From positions 930,001 to 994,000 of the forward strand of contig NC_015731.1 of NCBI RefSeq assembly GCF_000219585.1: a stretch of DNA of 64,000 nucleotides, read 5' to 3'. Source of the stretch: Nitrosomonas sp. Is79A3. GTDB lineage: Bacteria; Pseudomonadota; Gammaproteobacteria; Burkholderiales; Nitrosomonadaceae. Position 1 is the stretch's first letter; each line of letters begins with the position of its first letter. The position numbers and the translations under genes were made by a program. A model generated the notes under the pieces. It was given only the letters and a program-made list of their open reading frames with translations. It searched no databases and was not told the origin of the DNA. Of the stretch, positions 1 to 8,187 are shown piece after piece.

Positions 1-269
1 TTTTGTGCGCTTGTTGTACAACATCCTGTCCTTCCTTCTGGTGGAACCCGGATAAATTCGTAGGACCAGCGGGGCTACTGCAAGCTTATCGTTTTCTTGC
101 CGATAGCCGCGACCAGGCTACCGCTGAGAGATTGGATAATCTGGAAGATCCTTACCGGCTGTTTCGTTGTCATTCCATCATGAATTGCGTTGCTGCTTGC
201 CCTAAAGGCTTAAATCCGACTAGCGCGATTGGAAAAATCAAAGATATGATGGTAAAAAGAATGGTATGA
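1..269 (+). CDS. sdhB: Succinate dehydrogenase iron-sulfur subunit, C-terminal part
   Basis: This is the end of the Fe-S subunit of complex II, which carries electrons from the flavoprotein SdhA to quinone. The start lies before the window. About 88 residues are visible. They hold the Cys cluster [14 protein letters not shown] and the later [18 protein letters not shown], which in this family ligate the [4Fe-4S] and [3Fe-4S] clusters. The stop overlaps the sdhE start in an ATGA junction, so the two are translationally coupled. The identification is secure; only the N-terminal ferredoxin domain is out of view. Confidence 0.95.
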   Translation, partial: LCACCTTSCPSFWWNPDKFVGPAGLLQAYRFLADSRDQATAERLDNLEDPYRLFRCHSIMNCVAACPKGLNPTSAIGKIKDMMVKRMV

Positions 270-499
270 AGGAACTTGAACGCGCACGCTGGCGATGCCG
301 GCGTGGCCTGCTTGAGTTGGATATTGTTTTGCAACGTTTTATGGATCAGTACTACACGCAGTTGGATGAGTCAGGGCTGGAACAGTTTGAACGATTGTTA
401 GCTTTACCGGACAATGATTTGTGGGATTTAATCACGGCAAGACAAGTCACGACAGATGATAACTTGCAGCAGGTATTGGAATTATTACAAAAGAGTTAG
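266..499 (+). CDS. sdhE: FAD assembly factor SdhE (YgfY family)
   Basis: A small helical protein of 77 residues. In this family it promotes covalent attachment of FAD to SdhA. The family signature RGxxE is visible near the N-terminus as RRGLLELD, and the length is typical (about 80-90). It starts inside the sdhB stop (ATGA), which fits the usual sdhCDAB-sdhE-gltA order. Signature, size and context all agree. Confidence 0.93.
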   Translation: MKELERARWRCRRGLLELDIVLQRFMDQYYTQLDESGLEQFERLLALPDNDLWDLITARQVTTDDNLQQVLELLQKS

Positions 500-579
500 A
501 TTTTGGATGATATTCTGGGGATTCTGGAATTTTCTAATAGTGCATACTAATCAATCATTGCTACATGTGGAGAAGTAAA

Positions 580-1881
580 ATGGCACAAAAAGGCATAGCA
601 ACATTAAATCTTAATGATGGCAGCGCGCCCATTGAATTACCCGTTTTATCGGGAACGATGGGACCCGATGTGGTGGATATTCGCGCACTGCATGCAAAAA
701 GTGGCGTATTTACTTATGATCCAGGGTACTTGTCGACGGCCAGCAATAGCTCTGACATTACCTTTATTGATGGTGACAAAGGCATTTTGTTATACCGCGG
801 GTATCCCATCGAACAACTCGCGACCCACTGTGATTTTATCGATGTTTGTCATCTGCTGATGAAAGGTGAATTGCCCGATACTGAGAAAAAATCAGAATTC
901 GATCGCTCAATTAAAAATCATTCGATGTTGCATGAGCAGTTGGTCAGGTTTTTTAGCGGATTCCGGCGCGATGCGCATCCAATGGCAGTCATGGTGGGTG
1001 TCGTGGGTGCCCTATCTGCCTTTTATCATGAAGCATTGAATATTTCTGATCCGGCGTACCGGGAACAATCGGCCTTCCGCCTGATAGCAAAGTTGCCGAC
1101 TATTGCGGCAATGGCCTATAAATACAACATCGGTCAACCCTTCATTTATCCACAGAATCAATTAGGTTATGCGGAAAACTTCCTGCATATGATGTTTGCC
1201 GTACCGAGTGAAGAATACAAAGTGAATCCAGTAATTGTTCGCGCGCTGGACCGGATTCTGATTTTACATGCCGATCATGAACAAAATGCTTCCACTTCAA
1301 CCGTTCGATTGGTCGGCTCCAGCGGAGCGAATCCTTTTGCTTGCGTTTCGGCAGGGATTTCCTGTTTATGGGGGCCTGCACATGGCGGCGCCAATGAAGC
1401 CTGCTTGCAAATGCTGGAAGAAATCGGCGATGTGTCACGCATTGATGAATATATCAAACGCGCTAAAGACAAAGACAGTAATTACCGGTTGATGGGCTTT
1501 GGTCATCGTGTCTACAAGAATTTTGATCCGCGCGCCAAGTTAATGCGTGAAACCTGTCATGAAGTTCTGAATGAATTGGGTTTGCACAATGATCGCTTAT
1601 TTAAGCTGGCGCTACAACTTGAAAAAATTGCATTGGAAGATGAGTATTTTATTTCCAGAAAACTCTATCCCAACGTGGATTTTTATTCAGGGATCGTACA
1701 GCGCGCCTTGGGAATACCGACCAAAATGTTTACCGCTATTTTTGCCATGGCAAGAACAGTCGGATGGGTGGCGCAATGGAGTGAAATGGTTTCAGATCCG
1801 ACCCATAAGATCGGGCGTCCGCGTCAATTGTATACAGGTACAACGATGCGGGATATCCCCAGTTCGTATTCAAGAAAATAG
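580..1881 (+). CDS. gltA: Citrate synthase (type II)
   Basis: Condenses acetyl-CoA and oxaloacetate at the entry of the TCA cycle. The frame is open from an ATG at 565, but that codon precedes the Shine-Dalgarno GGAGAAG (569-575). The ATG at 580, with GGAG seven bases upstream, is therefore the better start and gives 433 residues. Family active-site blocks are present: [10 protein letters not shown] (around residue 230), GPAHGGANE (His about 268), MGFGHRVYK (about 307) and NVDFYSG (Asp about 366). It lies between sdhE and sucA, as in many betaproteobacteria. Confidence 0.97.
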   Translation: MAQKGIATLNLNDGSAPIELPVLSGTMGPDVVDIRALHAKSGVFTYDPGYLSTASNSSDITFIDGDKGILLYRGYPIEQLATHCDFIDVCHLLMKGELPDTEKKSEFDRSIKNHSMLHEQLVRFFSGFRRDAHPMAVMVGVVGALSAFYHEALNISDPAYREQSAFRLIAKLPTIAAMAYKYNIGQPFIYPQNQLGYAENFLHMMFAVPSEEYKVNPVIVRALDRILILHADHEQNASTSTVRLVGSSGANPFACVSAGISCLWGPAHGGANEACLQMLEEIGDVSRIDEYIKRAKDKDSNYRLMGFGHRVYKNFDPRAKLMRETCHEVLNELGLHNDRLFKLALQLEKIALEDEYFISRKLYPNVDFYSGIVQRALGIPTKMFTAIFAMARTVGWVAQWSEMVSDPTHKIGRPRQLYTGTTMRDIPSSYSRK

Positions 1882-1908
1882 TTTTCTTTTATAAAGGCTG
1901 CCAATCTT

Positions 1909-4749
1909 ATGAACAAGCAGTTGTTTGATGATTCCCTTTTATCCGGCGCAAACGCTTCGTTTATTGAAGCGGTTTATGAAGATTATCTGCATAACCCGAA
2001 TTCTGTTGCTTCAGCTTGGCGTGAATACTTCGATCGGCTGGCTAAGCAACAGGATACTACTGTTAATAAACAGCCCCAAGGTGTAGTCAGCAGCGCTTCC
2101 GTTACCACAGCCGTAACCTATTCCGGGACAGAAAGTCAGACTGCACTGCCGGACATCATGACTGCTGATTCTGATGATCGCAAGCAAGTCGCAGTCCTGC
2201 AACTCATCAACATGCATCGCTATCTCGGCCTAAACCAGGCCAAGCTGGATCCCCTTGGACTCAAACAACAATCAGATGTGCCCGAACTGGATCCTGCTCA
2301 TTTCGGCTTCACCGAAGCGGATATGGACAAGGTATTTAATACCGGTTCATTGGTAGGTCCTGAACATGCCACGCTACGTGAAATTCTGCAAATTCTTCGG
2401 GAAACCTATTGCGGATCCGTCGGTGCGGAATATATGTATATCTCTTCAGTGGAGCAAAAGCGCTGGATTCAAGCGCGATTGGAAGGCCAGCGATCAAATC
2501 CGAATTATTCGGACGAAGATAAACGCCATATTCTTGAGCGGCTGAATGCAGCGGAGGGATTGGAAAAATACCTGCATACCCGCTATGTCGGACAGAAGCG
2601 TTTTTCCGGGGAAGGCAACGAAAGCCTAATACCATTGCTGGATTGTTTAATTCGTCGCGCAGGCAAAGCGGGGATCCAACAGATTGTGATGGGCATGGCG
2701 CATCGCGCCAGACTGAACGTGTTAGTAAATACGCTGGGCAAGATGCCTGCCGATCTTTTTCGCGAATTTGAAGAAAAGCAGCCCCAGGATTTACCCTCGG
2801 GCGACGTGAAATATCACCAAGGCTTTTCTTCTGCAATCAAAACATCTGAAGGAATTGTCCGTTTGGCATTGGCCTTTAATCCTTCTCATCTGGAAATTGT
2901 CAACCCAGTGGTCGAGGGTTCGGTGCGTGCGCGCCAGCACTTATTAAACGACAAATTGGGTGATCGCGTGTTGCCGGTATTAATTCACGGTGATGCCGCG
3001 TTTGCCGGGCAGGGTGTGGTGATGGAAACGCTCAATTTGTCGCAAACTCGTGGATATGGTACGGGTGGCACGGTGCATATCATCATCAATAATCAGATCG
3101 GATTTACCACATCCGATCCACGCGACAGCCGCTCGACATTGTACTGTACCGATGTCGCCAAGATGATCGAGGCGCCGATTTTTCATGTCAATGGCGATGA
3201 TCCGGAAGCGGTAATCATGGTGGCTGAACTGGCGTTTGATTTCCGTATGCGGTTTCATAAAGATGTCGTGATTGACATGGTTTGTTTCCGTCGTCTTGGC
3301 CATAATGAGCAAGATGAGCCCATGGTGACGCAGCCGAAGATGTATCAGATCATCAGCAAACATCTCGGTACCCGCAAGCGCTATGTTGATAAACTCGTGG
3401 CAGAAGGCGTGATTAAACCGAAAGATGCGGATGACCTGGTTCAATCCTACCGGAATGCCATGGATGAAGGCGTAAATCCCAATAAAGCGGTTTGTTATGA
3501 CTATCAATCCCCGTACACCATTAATTGGGAACCTTTTCTCAAACCGTTTAAATGGAACAAAAAAGTTAAAACCGGTGTTGCAATTGAAACGCTGAAACAA
3601 CTTGCAATGCGCTTGACCGATATCCCTGAAGGCTTCAGGCTGCAACAAAGGGTTGAAAAGATAATTGCAGACCGGCGTTTGATGGGAAATGGAGAATTAC
3701 CGCTGGATTGGGGAATGGCAGAGAATCTAGCCTACGCAGCCTTGCTGAAGGAAGGCTATCCGGTGAGACTCTCGGGCCAGGACTCGGGACGTGGTACTTT
3801 CTTTCACCGTCATGCGGTATTACATGACCAGGTAACAGCAGAGGAAGATGAGCGTATTTATGTGCCGCTACGTCATATTTATCCCGAACAACCGGATTTT
3901 GTCGTTATTGACTCGATGCTATCCGAAGAAGCGGTGTTGGGTTTTGAATATGGCTATGCAACTACGCAGCCGAACGAACTGGTGATCTGGGAAGCGCAGT
4001 TTGGCGATTTTGCCAATGGCGCTCAGGTAGTGATTGATCAATTTATCGCATCCGGTGAAGCCAAGTGGGGGCGCGTATGCGGTTTGGTGATGATGCTGCC
4101 GCATGGCTATGAGGGGCAGGGTCCAGAGCACTCTTCCGCACGGCTGGAGCGTTATTTGCAACTGTGCGCGAATTATAATATTCAGGTGTGCGTGCCTTCC
4201 ACACCGGCACAAATGTTTCATGTGCTGCGGCGGCAAATGATCCGCCCGCTCCGCAAGCCCCTGATCATTATGAGTCCAAAGAGCATGCTGCGGCACAAAG
4301 AATCCGTATCGAGTCTGGAAGATTTGGCGAATGGTCATTTTTATCCGGTAATACCTGAAACCGAGAGTCTGGATTCCAAAAAGGTGAGACGCATCATCGC
4401 CTGTAGCGGAAAGATTTATTACGAGCTGATGGCTTACCGCAAGGAGCAACAAATAACGGATATGGCGATAATTCGCCTGGAGCAGCTTTATCCATTTCCG
4501 CATGAGGAGTTTCAGGCGGAAATCGATCGTTTCAGTACCGCCAAATCGGTGATCTGGTGCCAGGAAGAGCCGGGTAATCAAGGCGCATGGCATCGCATTC
4601 AGCACTATTTGCGGCGGCATATACGGTCTGATCAGATCCTGGGTTACGCGCTGCGGGAATCTTCTGCTTCTCCGGCAGTCGGTTATACGGCCCGCCATAA
4701 ATTTACGCAGAATGAGTTAATCGTGGCAGCATTTAGAGACAAAATCTAA
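1909..4749 (+). CDS. sucA: 2-oxoglutarate dehydrogenase E1 component
   Basis: The thiamine-diphosphate E1 subunit decarboxylates 2-oxoglutarate and passes the succinyl group to the lipoyl arm of SucB. It has 946 residues, typical for the family. The N-terminus has the E2-binding-type segment (SWR-like AWREYF). Later come GMAHRARLNVL, HGDAAFAGQG (about residue 357), NNQIGFTT, NGDDPEAV (about 427) and RLGHNEQDEP, which form the ThDP and substrate sites. It lies 27 bases after gltA and 12 before sucB, consistent with one transcript. Confidence 0.97.
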   Translation: MNKQLFDDSLLSGANASFIEAVYEDYLHNPNSVASAWREYFDRLAKQQDTTVNKQPQGVVSSASVTTAVTYSGTESQTALPDIMTADSDDRKQVAVLQLINMHRYLGLNQAKLDPLGLKQQSDVPELDPAHFGFTEADMDKVFNTGSLVGPEHATLREILQILRETYCGSVGAEYMYISSVEQKRWIQARLEGQRSNPNYSDEDKRHILERLNAAEGLEKYLHTRYVGQKRFSGEGNESLIPLLDCLIRRAGKAGIQQIVMGMAHRARLNVLVNTLGKMPADLFREFEEKQPQDLPSGDVKYHQGFSSAIKTSEGIVRLALAFNPSHLEIVNPVVEGSVRARQHLLNDKLGDRVLPVLIHGDAAFAGQGVVMETLNLSQTRGYGTGGTVHIIINNQIGFTTSDPRDSRSTLYCTDVAKMIEAPIFHVNGDDPEAVIMVAELAFDFRMRFHKDVVIDMVCFRRLGHNEQDEPMVTQPKMYQIISKHLGTRKRYVDKLVAEGVIKPKDADDLVQSYRNAMDEGVNPNKAVCYDYQSPYTINWEPFLKPFKWNKKVKTGVAIETLKQLAMRLTDIPEGFRLQQRVEKIIADRRLMGNGELPLDWGMAENLAYAALLKEGYPVRLSGQDSGRGTFFHRHAVLHDQVTAEEDERIYVPLRHIYPEQPDFVVIDSMLSEEAVLGFEYGYATTQPNELVIWEAQFGDFANGAQVVIDQFIASGEAKWGRVCGLVMMLPHGYEGQGPEHSSARLERYLQLCANYNIQVCVPSTPAQMFHVLRRQMIRPLRKPLIIMSPKSMLRHKESVSSLEDLANGHFYPVIPETESLDSKKVRRIIACSGKIYYELMAYRKEQQITDMAIIRLEQLYPFPHEEFQAEIDRFSTAKSVIWCQEEPGNQGAWHRIQHYLRRHIRSDQILGYALRESSASPAVGYTARHKFTQNELIVAAFRDKI

Positions 4750-4761
4750 AAAGAGGGCACC

Positions 4762-6021
4762 ATGCTAGTTGAAGTCAAAGTTCCCATGTTATCTGAATCC
4801 GTAGCGGAAGCTACCTTAATATCCTGGCATAAAAAAGCAGGAGATTACGTCAACCGGTCAGAAAACCTGATTGATGTCGAAACCGACAAGGTAGTGCTTG
4901 AATTGCCTGCGCCCAGTGCTGGTGTATTGACCAAAATTTTAAAAAAAGATGGCGCAACGGTTGCCAGCGGTGAAGTCATCGCGATGATTGAGACGGAAGC
5001 AACCGATCAACAGGATAATCAACCTAAACTGGCACCCGCTACCGAAAAGCAGACTGAAATACCGGCTGTTAAAACTACTGAAACGATCAGCGCCAAAGGC
5101 GATGAACAAATGGCACCGCTGTTGATGCCTGCTGCACACAAACTGGCGGAAGAAAATAACTTGAGAGCGGCGGAAATCAGTGCCATCAAAGGGACTGGCT
5201 TGGGCGGGCGTGTTACTAAAGAAGATGTGCAAGCGTATATGGAAAGCAAACCCAGCCCGGCAGCAGATGCCGAGACTAAATCCGGTTCAGTCAGTACACC
5301 AGCGCCACCTGTTCCGGGTGCGCGTGCGGAACGCCGAGTGGCCATGTCCAGACTGCGGCAGCGGGTTGCGGAACGTCTGGTGCAATCGCAATCCACCGCG
5401 GCGATTCTGACTACGTTTAATGAAGTCAATATGCAGGCGATTATTGATCTGCGCACACGCTATAAAGCCGAGTTTGAGAAGGAGTATGGTGTCAAGCTTG
5501 GCTTTATGTCGTTCTTCGTCAAAGCAGTCATTGCTGCATTAAAGAAATATCCGATTATTAATGCATCCGTTGAAGGCAATGACATTGTTTATCACGATTA
5601 CTACGACATCGGCATCGCCGTCGGCAGTCCGCGCGGACTGGTGGTTCCGGTTATCCGTGATGCAGACCGTTTAACGCTGGCCGGGATTGAACTGCAGATC
5701 GCCGAATTCGCCAAACGCGCGCAGGACGGCAAGCTAACCATTGAAGAACTCAGCGGCGGTACTTTCTCGATTACCAACGGTGGTGTATTCGGCTCCATGT
5801 TGTCCACGCCGATTATTAATCCGCCGCAAAGCGCTATTTTGGGTATCCATGCGACCAAGGAACGCGCAGTGGTCGAGAACGGACAAATCGTGATCCGTCC
5901 GATGAATTATCTGGCTTTGTCGTACGATCACCGGATTATCGATGGCCGGGAAGCGGTATTGTCTCTGGTGGCGATGAAAGAAGCGTTGGAATATCCGATG
6001 AGTCCGTTGTTGGAGGCATGA
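4762..6021 (+). CDS. sucB: Dihydrolipoyllysine succinyltransferase E2 component
   Basis: The core E2 subunit of the 2-oxoglutarate dehydrogenase complex, 419 residues. The N-terminal lipoyl domain carries the lipoylation motif ETDKVVLE, with Lys at residue 43. An Ala/Pro-rich linker follows, then a peripheral-subunit-binding domain (around 120-155, with GTGLGGRVTKEDV) and the acyltransferase domain ending in SYDHRIIDGREAV, where His and Asp are catalytic. No lpd (E3) gene follows, although many proteobacteria have it there; E3 must be encoded elsewhere. Confidence 0.97.
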   Translation: MLVEVKVPMLSESVAEATLISWHKKAGDYVNRSENLIDVETDKVVLELPAPSAGVLTKILKKDGATVASGEVIAMIETEATDQQDNQPKLAPATEKQTEIPAVKTTETISAKGDEQMAPLLMPAAHKLAEENNLRAAEISAIKGTGLGGRVTKEDVQAYMESKPSPAADAETKSGSVSTPAPPVPGARAERRVAMSRLRQRVAERLVQSQSTAAILTTFNEVNMQAIIDLRTRYKAEFEKEYGVKLGFMSFFVKAVIAALKKYPIINASVEGNDIVYHDYYDIGIAVGSPRGLVVPVIRDADRLTLAGIELQIAEFAKRAQDGKLTIEELSGGTFSITNGGVFGSMLSTPIINPPQSAILGIHATKERAVVENGQIVIRPMNYLALSYDHRIIDGREAVLSLVAMKEALEYPMSPLLEA

Positions 6022-6152
6022 GAAGAACTTTGAGGACATCGTATTGGAGAAATTGCTGCAAGAGGATTTCAGAACCATTATCGATACTGCCTTTCTTGAT
6101 GTTGTAGCTTAAAAAGTAAATTCATTTTGCGTGCATAGAGAAGAACATTTCC

Positions 6153-6665
6153 ATGAAAAAAATTTCTATTGCGTTATCTCTCATTTCTTCAAGTTTAGTG
6201 TTGGGAACAGCTTTTGCAAACCCAATTACCGGTGATTTGCCCAGTTCTTCTTATGTCATCAAGGGTAACTTGGCGTGGACGTGGGCTTCACCGGTTAATG
6301 TGCAACACTGGATAAGTAATGAGCTTTTTGCACCGAGCTTTCATAGTGGCTGGCGCTTCGCAACGGAAGCCGAAATGCGTAATCTACCTACTTTAGAGGA
6401 ATTTGGTTTTGGTACTATTCAATCGGTGGCATACTGGAATTCGGCATATACGCATGTTGATGTTACCGATTTTGAGAGAGGCTATGTATCAAGCCAATGG
6501 GGGCATGATGTATGGGATACCTTCTATGTTTCCACTATTCCGGAACCAGAAACCTGCACGATGCTGCTTGTTGGATTGGGTCTGCTGAATCTTTTAGCAC
6601 GTCGCAGAGTTACAGTCCCTTGCGGTATTGCACATCACACAGTAGCCGATCAAATTCTTTCCTGA
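6153..6665 (+). CDS. PEP-CTERM sorting-domain exported protein
   Basis: A 170-residue secreted protein of unknown specific role. It begins with a signal peptide (MKKISIALSLISSSLVLGTAFA). The C-terminus has IPEPETCTMLLVGLGLLNLL followed by ARRR: a PEP motif, hydrophobic helix and basic end recognised by the exosortase/PEP-CTERM system used in exopolysaccharide-producing Gram-negatives. Unusually, 18 residues follow the basic stretch, and they overlap the 3' end of the convergent regulator gene by 56 bases. The original stop may have been lost by mutation. The middle part (WNSAYTHVDVTDFE) was not matched to any enzyme family. Confidence 0.8.
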   Translation: MKKISIALSLISSSLVLGTAFANPITGDLPSSSYVIKGNLAWTWASPVNVQHWISNELFAPSFHSGWRFATEAEMRNLPTLEEFGFGTIQSVAYWNSAYTHVDVTDFERGYVSSQWGHDVWDTFYVSTIPEPETCTMLLVGLGLLNLLARRRVTVPCGIAHHTVADQILS

Positions 6666-7338
6666 CTACACCATAACACTCGCAAACGCAGGCCTCTAGT
6701 CCGGAACGATCGAGTACTGTAATGTGACCGCGGCGGTAATGAATATTGCCTGCGCGCTGCAAATTTCCGGCTGCCTCGGTAATGCCTTCGCGGCGTACAC
6801 CAAGCATAATGGCGATTTGCTCCTGCGTGATGACGAGATCTTGAGAGGGTGCGCGATCGAGTGTCAACAATAGCCAGCGGCACAACCGTTGTTCTATCGA
6901 ATGATGCCGATTACAGGCCGCTGTCAGGCTCATCTGTGTCATGAGTGCCTGGGTGTAGCGCAATAACAAGCTTTGCATCAATTCTGCGCGGTTGAATTCC
7001 TGTTTGAACAAGCGGCTTTCGAGGCGATAAGCGTGACCGGCAGTTTGCACCATGGCTGAACTGGGTGTGGTATCGCCCCCCATGAAGAGTGCAATACCGA
7101 CGACACCTTCATTGCCAACCCCCGCGGTTTCGGCGGATGCGCCAGACTCCGTGACATAGTGCAACGAGACGATGGCGGTGGTGGGGAAATAGGCGTGCCG
7201 TAATTGTTCGTTAGGTTCATAAAGGTATTCGCCGAGCGGCATTGCAACCAGTTCCAGGTGCGCCGCTACGCGCTCGAAGTCGGTTTCAGGAAGCGCGGCG
7301 AGGAGGTGATTTTGATTGGGACTATTGGGTAAGAGCAT
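6610..7338 (-). CDS. Crp/Fnr-family transcriptional regulator
   Basis: A 242-residue regulator with an N-terminal cyclic-nucleotide-binding-type beta barrel (about residues 20-130) and a C-terminal winged helix-turn-helix (ITQEQIAIMLGVRREGITEA, about 170-190). No Fnr-type N-terminal Cys cluster is visible, so it is not a classical oxygen-sensing FNR; its ligand is unknown. It is the last gene of a minus-strand run after the hybrid kinase and response regulator, 24 bases downstream of the latter, so it probably belongs to the same signalling operon. Its 3' end overlaps the convergent PEP-CTERM gene. Confidence 0.85.
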   Translation of the reverse strand: MLLPNSPNQNHLLAALPETDFERVAAHLELVAMPLGEYLYEPNEQLRHAYFPTTAIVSLHYVTESGASAETAGVGNEGVVGIALFMGGDTTPSSAMVQTAGHAYRLESRLFKQEFNRAELMQSLLLRYTQALMTQMSLTAACNRHHSIEQRLCRWLLLTLDRAPSQDLVITQEQIAIMLGVRREGITEAAGNLQRAGNIHYRRGHITVLDRSGLEACVCECYGVVRKEFDRLLCDVQYRKGL

Positions 7339-7362
7339 GGCAGAGTATCCGAAATAGGCATT

Positions 7363-8187
7363 CTATTTTTTGGATGTGACCTCTAATCCGATGCCGCGGT
7401 AACCGATATAGCCACAAAGTCGGTTGAACATGGGCTCCCCACTGACGCGAAATTTTTGATGTGAGCCATCATCATTGGTCCGGCTAAATTCGAAATCCAG
7501 AAAGGGTTGCCGTGCGGCAATCTTTGCCTGTAATTCTGCATGCTCCGCTGCATTCCATCCGGATAGCTTATCGTTACTTGATTCGCCCGCCAAAGAGTCG
7601 ACTCGAACGCCGAGCATTTCCAGAACCGGACCGGAGACTTTGGTATAGTTCCCGTTTTCGTCTTGCTCCCAATACCAATCGGAGGCTAATTCAGTAAGAC
7701 TGCGATAGCGCGCTTCGCTTTCGCGTAGTTCGGCCGTGCGTTCCTGCACAGTCTGTTCCAGTAATTGATTGTGTTGATGAAGTAGCCTATAGAGCAATCG
7801 TACTTCGAGTATGTTATGGATGCGCGTCTTTACTTCTACCAGGTCAAACGGTTTACTGATAAAATCCTTGGCACCGGCTTGCAACGCACGCAGCTTGTGG
7901 CCAGGCTGCGCCGTAAGTACGATCACTGGCAGATAGTCATCCGACTCGTTGGTCTTTAAGCCTTCCATCACCTGAAATCCATCCATATTGGGCATCTGTA
8001 AGTCGAGTAGAATGAGGTCATAACCGGTCTTACGATGACGTGCGCAAACCTCCTGTGGATTCATGGTTGATTCCACTTGCGTATAACCGGCGTCGCTAAG
8101 TAACTGCTCAAGCATACTGACATTGGGTTCTTGATCATCAACAATAAGGATGCTGGCGTTAAGAATGTCGGGGGTACTAACTATCAT
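7363..8187 (-). CDS. Response regulator with C-terminal PAS domain
   Basis: A 274-residue protein. The N-terminal receiver domain (about 10-130) has the acidic pair VDDQEPN, phospho-acceptor Asp in LILLDLQMPNMDG and Lys in FISKPFD. A coiled-coil linker (HNQLLEQTVQERTAELRESE) leads to a PAS domain (about 170-270). The protein ends directly after the PAS, with no kinase, GGDEF or DNA-binding output. It may signal through protein contacts or be a truncated larger protein. Its start overlaps the 3' end of the upstream hybrid kinase by 11 bases, so that kinase is the likely partner. Confidence 0.85.
   Translation of the reverse strand: MIVSTPDILNASILIVDDQEPNVSMLEQLLSDAGYTQVESTMNPQEVCARHRKTGYDLILLDLQMPNMDGFQVMEGLKTNESDDYLPVIVLTAQPGHKLRALQAGAKDFISKPFDLVEVKTRIHNILEVRLLYRLLHQHNQLLEQTVQERTAELRESEARYRSLTELASDWYWEQDENGNYTKVSGPVLEMLGVRVDSLAGESSNDKLSGWNAAEHAELQAKIAARQPFLDFEFSRTNDDGSHQKFRVSGEPMFNRLCGYIGYRGIGLEVTSKK

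Noticed and set aside
2980-4698. Minus-strand open frames of 222 and 259 codons within sucA
   Set aside because: They lie opposite a well-identified gene and result from its codon bias.
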